DNA of 64,000 nucleotides from Podarcis raffonei (Eukaryota; Chordata; Lepidosauria; Squamata; Lacertidae): NCBI RefSeq assembly GCF_027172205.1, contig NC_070604.1, positions 3,673,501 to 3,737,500 of the forward strand, read 5' to 3'. Shown piece by piece: positions 48,455 to 60,377 of this stretch (position 1 is its first letter; each line of letters starts with the position of its first letter). The notes under the pieces were generated by a model. It saw only the letters and a program-made list of their open reading frames with translations, ran no database searches and was not told where the DNA came from. The position numbers and the translations under genes were made by a program.

Positions 48455-49395
48455 CTCTTCAACTGAAAAAGTCTGGGCAAACTTGGAAGCAGGTTTATGT
48501 AACAATGATGAGAAATTAGTTTCTAACACATACAAATCATTGTTAGGCTAGGAAATAAAGGATGAAATGGTTGAACTAACAATGACTAATTGTGCTAAGG
48601 ATGTTGGACATAATATAGATATGGCTGCCTGGGAAGAGCTTTGGAAAACAGGAATGAAATTTACAGCATGTTATGGCTTAAAAGAAAATTATTACAATAT
48701 GATATACAGATAATATTTAACACCAAATAAACTAGTTCAAATGTACAAAAATGTATCAAATAAGTGTTGGAAATGTAATAACTGTGAGGGGTCATTTTAT
48801 TATATGTGGTGGACTTGCAGGGAGGCGAAGGCCTTTTGGGACGTGATATATAATGAAATTCCTGCCAACCTAGCAGTTCGAAAGCACGTCAAACTGCAAA
48901 TAGATAAATAGGTACCGCTCCGGCGGGAAGGTAAACAGTGTTTCCGTGCGCTGCTCTGGTTCGCCAGAAGCAGCTTTGTCATGCTGGCCACATGACCCGG
49001 AAGCTGTCTGCGGACAAACGCTGGCTCCCTCGGCCAATAAAGCGAGATGAGCGCCGCAAACCCAGAGTCGGTCACGACTGGACCTAATGGTCAGGGGTCC
49101 CTTTACCTTTATATAATGAAATTAAGAAAAATAAATAAATTGGCTTTTCCCAAGAGGCTAGAATCCTTCCTACTGGGGATACTAGACAGAAAAATCCAGA
49201 AGGAAGCCTCAATGGTATTTATGTATGTGACTACAATGGCAAGGATTCTCAATGCACAGAAATGGAAGGAGGAGGGAACACCCTCAAAGGAAGAATGGTT
49301 GATGAAAATCTGGGAATACGCAGAGATGGCAAAACTGACAGCACTGATAAGAGGCACAGATTTCAAATCCTTAAAGAAGACTGGAAACCCTTTCT
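48455..49395 (+). mobile_element. L1 ORF2 C-terminal fragment, older, twice interrupted
   Basis: Encodes KDVGHNIDMAAWEELWKTG, KCWKCNNCEGSFYYMWWTC, then after the SINE AFPKRLESFLLGILDRKI and TMARILNAQKWK. Aligns with the C-terminus of the L1 at 33071-35615 but has several stops. In intron 6 of copy C. Confidence 0.85.
48861..49109 (+). mobile_element. Sauria-type SINE, 5'-truncated, nested in L1
   Basis: Starts in the body (CCTGCCAACCTAGCAG), ends GGTCAGGGGTCCCTTTACC; TATATAATGAAATT duplicates at 48847-48860 and 49110-49123. Close to the family consensus seen at 6113-6460. Confidence 0.88.
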
Positions 49396-49401
49396 AGTCT
49401 A

Positions 49402-49615
49402 CAGTGGTACCTTGGGTTACATACGCTTCAGGTTACAGACAGAAATAGTACCTCGGGTTAAGAACTTTGCTTCAGGATGAGAACAGAAATTGTGCTCCAG
49501 CGGTACAGCAGCAGCAGGAGGCCCCATTAGCTAAAGTGGTGCTTCAGGTTAAGAACAGTTTTAGGTTAAGAACAGACCTCCAGAACGAATTAAGTACTTA
49601 ACCCGAGGTACCACT
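49402..49615. mobile_element. TA-type MITE, third copy
   Basis: CAGTGGTACCTTGGG ... CCCGAGGTACCACTG with TA flanks; same family as 13524-13765. At the end of the L1 fragment in copy C. Confidence 0.75.
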
Positions 49616-50617
49616 GTATTAAAAAAGTTATTCCCCATATGCAAAGACCACATTGGGGTTTGAAGTGTCAGAAAATAGCCGAATATATTAAGAAACATGT
49701 TAAAGAGGATGAAATTATATAAGACGGAACCTTAAAATGCAATTGCATGTAATTTGGGTTACAAACATCTATGTGGGGTGAACGAGAAGTCACTAGTTTT
49801 GTGACTTCCCTGCCTATACTCCTGAGGAATATAACTGTGACTGCTCCTATGAACGAGGAAAAAATTGGGCTGAATGAAGTAAGCCTCCCAGAATTCTCTA
49901 CACTAGTTGTGGGTGCACATGGAGGTTTTCTGCCAAATATTTTCTGGAGTGGCACGGGATTTCCCCAGGATTTAGAGCTGGCATAAGGAACTTGATATGG
50001 TAAAAAATACAGAGATCAAACCTGACACCTTGACGTTATCAGCACCACACTCTAACCAACCAGGCATGTTCCCTGTGCAAAGGGCTTCTCAACAGCTGAC
50101 AATCAGCTGAAGGAAAGGCACTTTGTGGGCTCTGCATTTCAAAGTGGTCACCTGATGTAACTGGGCTGTCAGGTAACTGACAGGTGGGCTGCCAGACCCA
50201 TCATATGAGGTCTGACTGCATCCTCCCAGATGGTGAAGAATATTTCACTGAATATTCAGCGCAATGAACATTCCGGAATGAAAGTCTCCAACTGTTTAGG
50301 AGGATCCAAAGGGGGCGGCGGGGGGTGGGGGGCAGTTTTCCATAAAAGTTTTTGACTTTGTCATTAAAAAATAAATCCACTGCTGCGTCCTTATTTTTTA
50401 GGCAAATAGCCCAAAGGTAATAAGAAGGACTTTGTTGTTTTTGTTTTATGGTTGGTTGGCAGCCATTGAAATGCAGAGTTAATACAGTACTAGCGTGCTG
50501 CCCAAGTGTCTTGTGGCTCTTATGAGGGTTCTTTTATTCAGGTTTGTTTTTTTTGTAATATATAAAAGGAAAACGGATATGAAACACAAATCCTTTGGAG
50601 ACTATGGGTAACAAATG

Positions 50618-50650
50618 ACAAACAAACAAACAAACAAACAAACAAACAGA
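50618..50650. repeat. (CAAA)n microsatellite
   Basis: About eight tandem CAAA units, 19 bases beyond exon 6 of copy C on the intron side. Confidence 0.95.
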
Positions 50651-52692
50651 TAAATAAAGAATACATACGCAGGACAGTACTGGCAAACGTAGAGGTACTT
50701 CATGCTGTTTTGAGGACAATGGGCATCATAACAACCAATTAGGTGAGACTTGTGCCAAACCACCTGTAAGTATAAGAACATCCACACAAGAAAACATATT
50801 GGAATCTGTTTCCATGCCGAGCAAGGAAAACATACCGTACATTTAACAGCTTTTTAAAAAAAACAACCAAAATATCATCACTTTGTGTTGTGTCTAATTG
50901 AAGCACCCTCATTTTTCCCCTCAGGGAAAGGAAGTTTGAATAAGCTGTGAATGAGAATGGCATCCGAAGAAAAAACAGAAAGAAAGGCACAGCAGAGATA
51001 AGGACTATCCATTATCTGAAGTTCTGTGTGAAAAATATGGAAAAAGTACTGGGTGGAACGCGAGGGAAAAACCCACCTCTTTTCGGTTTTCTTTCTTCCT
51101 TCTGTGAGGTCCCAGGCAGCAGCAAGCCAAGATGTGAGTGGGCTGTCAGGCATGGATTGACTAGCTGAACCATGCGCTTGAGAAAGATACAAAACGGTGT
51201 TTGAGTTACCTGAGTGTAATGACCAGTTACGGCCCCTGGACGGACTGCTCCAACACCGTACTTGAAATCTTTCACCTCGTTGTACCAAGCTTGAATCACG
51301 TCATTCCATGGAGTAGCGTGAGATGATGCATATATATTTTCACCACATGAGATGCCATCTAGAAGTGGAGACGGGAAGCATTAACAAAACTCATGATTCC
51401 TGACCTAGGAAATTCTGTAAACAAGAGGAGTCATGCAATGCTTCAGAGGAACATTCTGCAACAGGTAAACGCTTGTTTATTCCAAGCAGAATTTGTCCCC
51501 CCACTCACAAATCTGTCTGGTTAGCTAGCTGGTTAAAGCTACTCACATTTGAATGCAAAATAATTATTCTAAAGCAAAAGGTACACCTGTTTTGTTGTTA
51601 GCACATGTATGTTTGCCTGTAAATGTCTTTTCTAAAAGGCACTCGCTCTCTGGGGGTTTTAGAATTACTGCAGTGGTGTGTGGTCAGTGGACTAGGCAAG
51701 TCCCCATAAGAGTTCAAGAGCCCTCCTGACACCTTTCCAAAGCCCACCTGGCATCTTGTCAGAGGCCTGGCGCCTCCTTCTCAAAGCCCAGGAAGCTTCT
51801 GCCCAGCTTAGGGATGGAGGCGCAATGCTCATGTGTGTGACATTGTGGCGTTGTAATGTCACACATGCAACATCACCCCAATTCCCCTTGCAAGCTGTCA
51901 CCTCTTACCTTAACTTTCCCTATGAAAAATTTCACTGCTTGCCACTGAATTATTGTATTGATCTCTCTCTCTCTCTCTAGTCTCCAATCTCCATCTCCAT
52001 CTCCATCTCCCTCCATTACTGTGATTAACAAGGCAGAGATATTGAAGTTCAAAAGCAAAATGTTTCAGGTTTTACCTTCTTTAGAACACCTGAGGGAGGA
52101 GGAAGCTGCAGTGTACTGGTCCTCTGTGCTTAAAAAGTTATATGTATCACAGGTGGACACAGTGTGTGTCGAGGCAAAGCTTAGCTGGTGAGAATGGCAT
52201 GTGGAATTCTGACTTCAGATGTTAGGGAGAATTGGAACATTCCTCTCCATTGTTCCTCTTTCTGTGGGATTCCTCAAGTATTTTTAATATTATGCTCAGA
52301 ATGACAATTGCGGAGTCAGTGCAACAATAGTGAATGTATATTAGATATGGGTTAGATTTTAGATCACCCTCAATTTTTTGCACAGTGCTTACTGACAGAT
52401 GTACTTGCCGGCAACTCTTTGGTTACTTGGGCTGTGAGCAAATCGACAGTTGCTTGCCCAGCGTTTTGCATTCGCTTCAGCAGCTGAATTCCATCTCTAA
52501 ATGAAAAAAAAAATAGTAAATGTGTGAATGGACACATTCTCTAAAAATGGAGAACATCATATACCTCTGATTTCTTCAAAATTTCATGTGTTCTGTTCTA
52601 GAGTCAGTCACCAACCTCAGTCCCTGGATGATCTTAAGCATTGTTTAGCATTACCTTTGCCTGACTCATGCCAGCCATGCTTAACGATAGTA

Positions 52693-53075
52693 AGGTAGAA
52701 AAGGTAAAGGACCCCTGGACAGTTAAGTCCAGTCAAAGGTGAATATGGGGTTGCGGCGTTGATCTCACTTTCAGGCTGAGGGAACCGGCATTTGTCCGCA
52801 GACAGCTTTCTGGGTCATGTGGCCAGCATGACTAACTGCTTTTGGTGCAACGGAACTCCGTGATGGAAACCAGAGCACATGGAAACGCCGTTTACCTTCC
52901 CGCCGCAGTGGTACCTGTTTATCTACTTGCACTGGCATGCTTTTGAACTGCTAGGCTGGGCAGAAGCTGGGACAGAGCAATGGGAGCTCACCCTGTTGCA
53001 TGGATTCAAACTGCTGACCTTCAGATTGGCAAGCCCAAGGGGCTCAGTGGTTTAGACCACAACGCCGTCCACATA
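52693..53075 (-). mobile_element. Sauria-type SINE, minus strand
   Basis: Tail first on the plus strand (AGGTAAAGGACCCCTGGACAG), head near 53040-53070 (GGTTTAGACCACAACGCCG). The only clear copy of this family in the minus orientation. In intron 3 of copy C. Confidence 0.82.
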
Positions 53076-53689
53076 CCTAGCCAGCTTTTAAACCCTGGTT
53101 AAGATGGTGAGTTAGGTGCTCTCAGCTACTCATTGGGATGTGCACACATTACCATTTACTTGGGTTCCAGTGCACCCCAACCACTGGGCTTTGAATCTAT
53201 GGGTGCACAATGTTATTCATATTCCAAACATATGCTGCCATTTCTTGTGCTTTGGTGTGTTTCCCTCCAAGTCAAATTTTGCCTGACGCGAGCATTGTAG
53301 CCTTGTCCCACTTCTAGTGAAGCCCTGGTGTGTACATTAGAGACACTGATGTTTACTTCTGGGGTGGTGGCCCTACATGTCTGACATCAGAGTTCCCCCG
53401 TCTCCCTCCTCCCACACCTCTCTTGCCAGGAGCACCCCTTCCTTTTCACAGAAGACAGCCTCCATTCCACAGCTGCTTGCTGGGGGAGAAAAGTCTGTAT
53501 GTTTAGGCAAAGTTGTGGTGGTGAGGCTTGGGCCACAGAACTCAGGACACATTGGACTCAGCTACATTAGTACAGAAAAAGCGTTTTAAATGTGTTATAA
53601 CACTGTGACCCCAGATGACCCTGTAGAATTCCATCTTTCGCCAACATGATTTCCCATTATGAGGTTTACAACACGTTTTCCTGAAATGC

Positions 53690-53940
53690 TTTTTTGAGGT
53701 GTGTAGATCCAGCCATTATATAGCATACCCTCGAACGTCTTCTAGCCTAAATCCGGGGCACCCACCCCACCCACCCAGGCCCACCATCACCACTGCCACC
53801 CCCACGCGACTTCCCTGCTCACCCCACACCCACTCAGGCCACTTCAGCACGCCATTGCTGCCCCCCCGGCTGCCTTAACTTGGCTGCTTGGGTTTTCTCT
53901 CCACCACCTCAGCTGCCACCACCGTGAGGGTTTTTTTGCA
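53690..53940. other. C-rich low-complexity stretch
   Basis: CCACCCCACCCACCCAGG-type sequence in intron 3 of copy C; no function seen. Confidence 0.5.
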
Positions 53941-54642
53941 TGCTTATTCTTAGATCTTATTAGGACTTATGTGGGGAATATTTAATTTTGTTGTATATGT
54001 CTGGATGTGTTTTATTCTTTGCTTATGACAAATTTTGTTATATTTATCTAATTATGTAAATTGCATTGAGCATGGCTTGAACGATGGAATAGTGACATGT
54101 GCATAAATGATGATATGCAAATCTGTGCCCACTTTTTGTCCTCTTCTGTCTTTTCTAAAATGATGTGTAAGTGGCATTCAAGCTGTTGTTGAATCTAGTC
54201 CTATCCTTGAAGATTACTACCAGAGGGTGAAGAACAAAGGTTTTCTGCCTGCAAGGAGGTGTAGTATCCCTGGAAAGCCTTTGCAAGGCCCCTGACCTAC
54301 AAGGCCTCTTCCTTGCTTACCATCTTCAGCATGTTGCTTGCCGGTGGCTGCACTCCTCTCCGCAGGGCATTGTGCTTGTCAACAATCTGATTTCGCTCAG
54401 CTGGTCCAATTCCTACTGCATGTGCCTGAAGTAAGAGAACGAGTAATATTCCTCTTGTCTTTATTTATAGGATTATTTTTCATTATGCTAATATAATTTT
54501 ACCACTGTTTCTCTAAGAATCATGAAAAAGTGCTTTGTAGGCCCCATTTGCCTCTGTCAGGCTGCTCTGACCTAAATGAAATCTGAATTGTAAACTGTTG
54601 GATAATGCAGTGCCACCAAACTCTCTTGGGCGTATTCTGGAT

Positions 54643-54915
54643 CAGTGGTGCCGGCTTGCGCCTGCAACTGTGGGTGCCTGAGGCTGTGCACTGTCATCAC
54701 GCCCTTCTGGTGTGTGAGCTCTATGTCACCCCCCCTGCATGCTGACGTCACTCATACGCGTAATGCGGGTGCAGTGAGGTAGTGCACACACACCAGGGGT
54801 ATGACGACATAGTGCACATGTCCCCCGCAGCATGCATGCGCAACCGAGCCTGGCTCCCTCATTTAAAATGTTGTGGGAGCCATGGCACCAGGGCCCTGGG
54901 CACCCGACACCTATG
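54643..54915. mobile_element. hAT-type MITE
   Basis: Starts CAGTGGTGCCGGC, ends ACCCGACACCTATG; flanks TTCTGGAT and CTTTGGAT form an 8-base duplication with two differences. The empty site is visible in copy A near 11370-11400. In intron 2 of copy C. Confidence 0.65.
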
Positions 54916-55934
54916 CTTTGGATAAGTCTACAGTTACTGAAAGAAAAAAGAGACTTGCCATTTTGTTTTTTTAAAAAATACAGTTACATTTGTTTGGACT
55001 TCCCCTTAAGTATGATATTTTTCAAGTTCATTGTGTTCCTGGATGAAGCAGTAAAACACATTTTGACTGATTAAAGAGAATATTTTGGTTGGCCCAATCC
55101 AATCTTAGATTTGAAAACAACCCAACCAATTTTAGTAACACTTTCCCCCCTACTGATTTAAATGGGAGAGAGTTAGGCATGGATGCCTGTGTAGCTAAGA
55201 AACTTACTTTTGAAGCAGGTTGTTGTAACACAGCAGCAAAACTCAGCAACACAGTGAGAATGATCATCTCTGAAAACAAAATAACAGCAGGGGTTTTTCC
55301 TTACATTTGCTTTTTGTATATAGAATGTACTTATTAAGACATGGCACCCCTCTCCTGAGTGCTGGTTTAGATTCCAAACTGCTCACGTGGCAGCAGTTGA
55401 GAAGTCGATTTCTGCTTCCAGGAACAGGGCTGGTCAGGTGGCAGATCAGGATTTGCTGGAAGATCTCTGGATGTTTGCAGAAGATGGATGAGGGTTTTGG
55501 ACTCCCGGTTGTTTAACAGTGGCAATTCATTGCTGAATTGTACAATGTAAATGCAATGTTTAATATAGATTACAGCATACTAATCCCCCACAAAGGAAAA
55601 CACCAGGCTGTTAGAAGGAATAACTGACCTGTAGTAACTTGGATGTACATGTTCCTTAAAAGTCATTCCCACTGAAATGGGAATCCCCAAGTAAATGCTC
55701 ATAGAACGGCAGCCTTGAAATTGCTTTAATCACCAATCTCCTTCTCCCTGGGGGCTCTGGGTCTTTTAGTTCTGTCTGTGATCTCCAGACTGAATTGTGA
55801 GCACCTGCTGAAAAGTATAGTTCCCAGGATTCTTCTCGGGGAAGGTATAAATGTGAAATTTGTAAAATATACATTAGATATATCCCTAGCATTATATCCA
55901 TTGAAGACTATGGTAATGCTCTTGCATATTACGA

Positions 55935-56705
55935 TCCCAAGACCTCCCCCAATAAATAAAGACAAAATTTACACAGAATTTAGTTTAAGGTTATTGGCAT
56001 AATTTTGGCCACAACTTTATTTATTACAGATCATGAGTGGTTTGCTTAGGTATTGGTTCCTGACTAGCTGCACCTGACCTTGGCAGGGCAGCACTGACGA
56101 CTGGACACCGGCAGAGGTCAGTAAGGGAAAACATTCTGGGGGAGCGTTGGACCAGGCTCAGACTCAAGCTCACCCCAAATGCTCCCAGGGGCTCTGGTGT
56201 GGCCCTAACCCCTGGAAGGGGATCGGCAAAAGCAAGGCGAGCCCCTGGATTCCTTTAATGGAATACCCTTTCGCGCATTGGAGGGGCAGGTGTGACAACC
56301 TCCCCTCCACTCCACATTGAACCAATGCCTAACCGCCAAACCTTACAAAATTGTGATGATTTGCTATGCGGCAGGCGAAACCCAAGTGGCACCAGCCAAT
56401 CAGCCAAATGGGAAAATTCCTACTGGGCCCCTGTCCCAAGAACAGACGACCCACGATGGCATAGCAAGGTCATAATGGACCATAAATATAGGGAGGGTGA
56501 TCTGATGCACGAGGCGAAAAGAGGAAGCTCAAGGCAACGTGCAGTGGTATATATAGGTCCCTCGGTTAATGCATGATCAATCCCAATGGCCAGATTTACC
56601 CCAGCAACCGAGGGACCACCAATCGGGTTATTGTGGCTATCCAATCACTCCCACCCACACAAGCAATGAGGTCAGTCCTGATGATCTCACCGCAACACAT
56701 GCTAT
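55935..56705 (-). mobile_element. LTR-like repeat, copy 2 (fossil)
   Basis: Relative of 16930-17630 with the same order of TATA-like and AATAAA motifs on the minus strand. It lies in intron 1 of copy C at a site empty in copy A, so it is an independent insertion. No coding part. Confidence 0.45.
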
Positions 56706-57174
56706 CTGGGAGGAGGACACGATTTATCAGCTGGCTTAAGTGCAGAGTCTTCAGTAGAAGAGTTTTGTAAACTGCTTTCAGGGTGGTGGTGGTTGTTTTT
56801 TTAACCATGAAGTGGTGTATAAATTTTATGAAATAAATGAATGAATAATAGAAACGTGAACATTAAGATGTCTCCTCCTGAGGTAACCTAACGTGTTTAA
56901 CTAGGGCTGCCATACATCCAGATTTTCCCAGACATTTCAAAGGTGGAATTGACATCCAGGTGGAATCTCTGAAAGGTGGTGCTTTGTCCTGAATCTTAGG
57001 CAAGTCAATTGAAATATTGGTTCAACCTCAAAAAGCTCAGCAATTTTGGGGTTTCCTGGTTTTACTTTTTGAAATATGGCAACTCTAGTTGCAAATAACC
57101 TTCATATGGCAGGCTACATGATATTGCAGGCTATGGTATAAACCGGCTACCCCCCATCCCCCCCAAAATCTTAC

Positions 57175-57293
57175 CTTCTTGTTTCCAGTGAGACCAGAAT
57201 AACCTCCTTTGCAGATTTAAGGAGGTTCTGGATGTCACTGGATGATGTTATGCTTATATACCTCTCCTGTTTCCTTCTTCGCAGAATGACTCA
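57175..57293 (-). promoter_or_regulatory. Promoter and non-coding exon 1 of CRISP copy C
   Basis: Minus-strand TATA box TATATAAGCA at 57251-57260 and AP-1-type TGAGTCA at 57287-57293. Leader exon 1 ends at 57175 with a GTAAGA donor. The sequence from the leader through the AP-1 site is almost the same as at copy B, so the promoter has been kept although the last coding exon is broken. Confidence 0.7.
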
Positions 57294-57887
57294 ATGTCCA
57301 ACAGTGAATCACACAGTTTTGTTGAGGGAGAACTTTGGATTTCTCTCATGTTGTTTAAAAAAAGATTTATTTCCTTAAATTGATTAACCATCTTCTATGC
57401 AACAACAAAGCATTTCTTATTAGTGAGCTCTTTCATGCCAGCCAACTTCTTATGAAGGATTGATATCTGCGCTTGTTCTTTATCCCATGGCATCCTTTCA
57501 TCACCCATAGAGCCAAGCACATTTATTTAGAAGCAAGACCCATTTCCCCCCAAAGCAGAATGTGTTCGCAGCTGCAGCCTAAGACTCTAAACCAACTGCA
57601 AACCATCATGAATGGTTGAAGGCACTGAATCATTACAGATTGCACAGGTTGCAGTATGTGATCACAAGCTGTTTAGAAAACCCAATGTATCAACACCCCG
57701 TTTCATTTGCATAGGTGTGTAGTTAAATCAGATCACTGATGTGCCTTCCTTTACTTTTCATTTAGAATATGTGAGGATTTTAAATGTTGGATGTGTTAAC
57801 ATTCATAGATAAATGCTTTTAGGTAGCATTGCATAATAATGGCTACCCTTTCTTTTGTGCTTCCTATAGCAGAAGAATTTCCCCCTT

Positions 57888-57965
57888 TGTTGTTGTTGTT
57901 CAGTCGTTTAGTTGTGTCCGACTCTTCGTGACCCCCTGGACCAGAGCACGCCAGGCACTCCAAGG
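57888..57965 (-). mobile_element. Bov-B LINE terminal fragment at a duplication junction
   Basis: (TTG)n then TTCAGTCGTTTAGTTGTGTCC and GTGACCCCCTGGACCAGAGC, the reverse of the Bov-B end at 1410-1480. It lies exactly where the spacer homology jumps (see findings). Confidence 0.8.
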
Positions 57966-58790
57966 GATGCCATGACTTTCTTTGTGCTGGAATTTTTTTT
58001 TTTAAGCACTGAGCCAATAATATGTCGTAATACGTTTTCATATCTTGCATATTATCTTAAGGTTTAGCCTCTCATTCTGGTTTTCTTACACAAGATGCAT
58101 TGGTGTGGGAAATGGGTAGAAAATGGGAGCAGGCTCAAATACTTTGTCAGTGTGATGGAGTCATGGCTCTGGTTGGTGGTCTCATTGCCCACAGACCTTC
58201 ATCCTTCCCTCCTTCAGAAGAATAACCTGGCCACTGACAAGTGAGTGGGGAAATGGAGGTTATTGCAGAGGTGAAGTACAATTGTGGCCTTGTATGCATA
58301 TTATATCCCTGGATGGGTGAGTCTATGAACCAGCCCATTGTCTGTGAACTGGCCCATTGTGAATTGAGTCCACATAGTGGTGCATTGTGTTACTTTTGGT
58401 TATGACAGATATTAGCAATGAACTTTTCAGTGCAAATTAAGTTGTTCCCATAAATATTCTAGCATCTCGAATTCAGGGTTACTTAAGGTGATTTACACAA
58501 CCACTTTCTCCACCATGAATTGATTATTTAAATGCATCTTATAGCAGATATCCATATGTATCCCAGTCTTGTGAGTGGTCCAGCCTTCAATACATCTCTT
58601 ATCTGAAAGATTTAAGAACAGCTATATTTGGGAAGTCAAACCAAGATCTCTTCTTTTCTTAGTGGGATTTCAGCTTGGATGATTTTTTTCTAGCTTGCCC
58701 ACCAGAGTGGCAACTCAGTTTGGATGGAGAGTAATATGTTATAGAATGATGCTAAGCCTCTCACTTCCTCTGGGAACAAGGGGTCCTGAG
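57963..58790. repeat. Duplicated spacer block (partner 39730-40830)
   Basis: Near-identical to the block in the B-C spacer. A 63-codon open frame occurs in both blocks (39912-40103 and 58147-58338) with one residue difference, a convenient measure of their closeness rather than a gene. Confidence 0.75.
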
Positions 58791-59357
58791 ATCAGCTTGG
58801 TAGACACACACCTGCTTAAGAGTGAGTTTAGCTATTTCTGTTGAGCCCTTGATCACACGCTTGTGTTCCTGGCTGGAAAATGGATCCAATGACCTGCAAT
58901 GATATCTTCACTAAGAAGCTATGAAGTCTGCTTGTCTCAGATCAGCATATAATGGCCTGATCCTGTTAAGCTCCACCAAAGCCAATGGATGAAGTTACTC
59001 AATGGGTAAGTCTGGTTATGAGTTACATTTACCACAGAAGCAGCCATGCATACACCAGGTTCTGACTGCAAGGCAGGGGTTTCAGCCCAAGGTCCACATA
59101 TAACCTCCTGGGCAACTGTCTGAGGGCCACAGTCAGGGGTGACACTTCAGATTGCCAACAACTTCCACTCCCCCCCATTAGACAAGCAATAAAATAAAGA
59201 AATCCACACTTGCAAGGTAATTTATGACTTTTCAATTTAAAAAGTCTGTTAACAAGTTTTATTTGGAAGGGGTCATCCAGAAGGTCCTGACGGATGGCCT
59301 GATTTGAATGAGAATGCAGAATTCAACAGAGAGGACGAATGCCCCCAAGGAAACCTC

Positions 59358-59484
59358 CTATTTTATTTCATTGGTATGCAGGCAAGAAGCAGGACAATCT
59401 GCCTCAAAGCTTTCTTCTTGCATCTGCCTTACTTCGCTACATCAGCTCAGTTGCTGTAATTATCTACACGTTTGCAAGGATTGT
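59358..59484 (-). pseudogene. CRISP copy D, decayed last-exon remnant
   Basis: Recognisable CRISP last exon on the minus strand: splice acceptor, NPCK start and the shared ...NEIK end are visible, but it is broken (about three breaks). The flank at 59130-59357 matches the 3' flank of the other copies, and 59745-59890 plus about 60100-60180 match intron 7 of copies A and B. No exon 7 or earlier exon was found up to the window end; a hAT MITE, a SINE fragment and a Tc1 remnant occupy the place where they would lie. An old fossil copy. Confidence 0.75.
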
Positions 59485-59907
59485 CTGAAAGTGAAAAGAA
59501 CATGAAACAACCACCATCAGACTAGACATCAACAAAAGCAGAATGCCTCCAATGGATTCCAATTTCAGGGACTCCTTAATTCAGTGGTTCTCAAAGGGTG
59601 TGGCAGGAGAGGATGGCGAGCCTGGTGCGAAGATTCAAGGGCAACCCAAAAACATTTAAACATTTCATTTGTGTTGATGAGGAGATGAAGTGGAAGCGTT
59701 TCTGCTTGCCCAATACAACAATCTCCTTAAGAGCTGCTGTGAGTACACCCCATCATGCTGAAATTCTCCATCCACCTCAGAAATATGGAAGGTTATTGAT
59801 ACTGCAGTTCTGTGCATACCTGCTTGGGAACAGCTTCCTTCAAACTCAGAGGGGTTTTCTTCTGAACAATTATGCTTAGGATGTGGCAGTTTTAGCATCC
59901 CAACTGG

Positions 59908-60099
59908 CAGGGGTGGCAACTTGAATAAATATTGGGAGGGCTCAGGTAAGCCCCACCCTGCATAACTGACCACAAGATGCAGCACATGCACACCATTTGA
60001 ATGGCAATGCCCATCACCTACGGGGGACCTTGGCTCCCTCAAATATTTTGTAAGGGGCGGGGGCAAAGGGACCTCGGCCCCTAGGAGTTGGCTGCTATG
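59908..60099. mobile_element. hAT-type MITE
   Basis: Starts CAGGGGTGGCAAC, ends GTTGGCTGCTATG; flanks CCAACTGG and CAAACTGG form an 8-base duplication. Inside the remains of copy D. Confidence 0.7.
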
Positions 60100-60189
60100 C
60101 AAACTGGAAATATTATTGGCGATGCCCCTCACACAAAGGCTATTTCACATAAAGAATGCTTCATTTTCTATGTAATCTTGGACGCAAAT

Positions 60190-60375
60190 GATATTTATTT
60201 ATTTATCACATTTATAGCCCTCAAGGAGCTCAAGGTGGTGTACTTAAGTTTGCCTCCTCCCTCTTTTATCCCCACAACCATCTTGCATGGTAGGTCAGGC
60301 TGAGAGAGTGTGACTGACCCAAGGAACCAGTGACCTTCATGGCCGACCGAGGAGTCGAACTCTGATCTCCCAGCT
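60190..60375 (-). mobile_element. CORE-SINE-like fragment
   Basis: Tail-first on the plus strand (ATTTATAGCCCTCAAGGAGC), then GTGTGACTGACCCAAGG and GGAGTCGAACTCTGATCTCCC, a degraded tRNA-like head. Old. Confidence 0.55.
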
Positions 60376-60377
60376 GA

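Larger units (their letters stand above)
47228..55267 (-). pseudogene. CRISP copy C, fossil with a broken last exon
   Basis: Third CRISP copy on the minus strand. Six coding exons read open with sites like those of A and B: 55208-55267 (signal peptide), 54321-54425, 52409-52496, 51210-51358, 50669-50763 and 47801-47889. They show [43 protein letters not shown] and the hinge cysteines, and keep the GC donor of intron 4. The last exon (about 47228-47356, the ICR domain) is recognisable but broken, with roughly two or three breaks, so a normal C-terminal domain is not expected. The rest is so well kept, including the promoter, that loss looks recent. Whether a transcript is still made is unknown. 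Confidence 0.8.
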
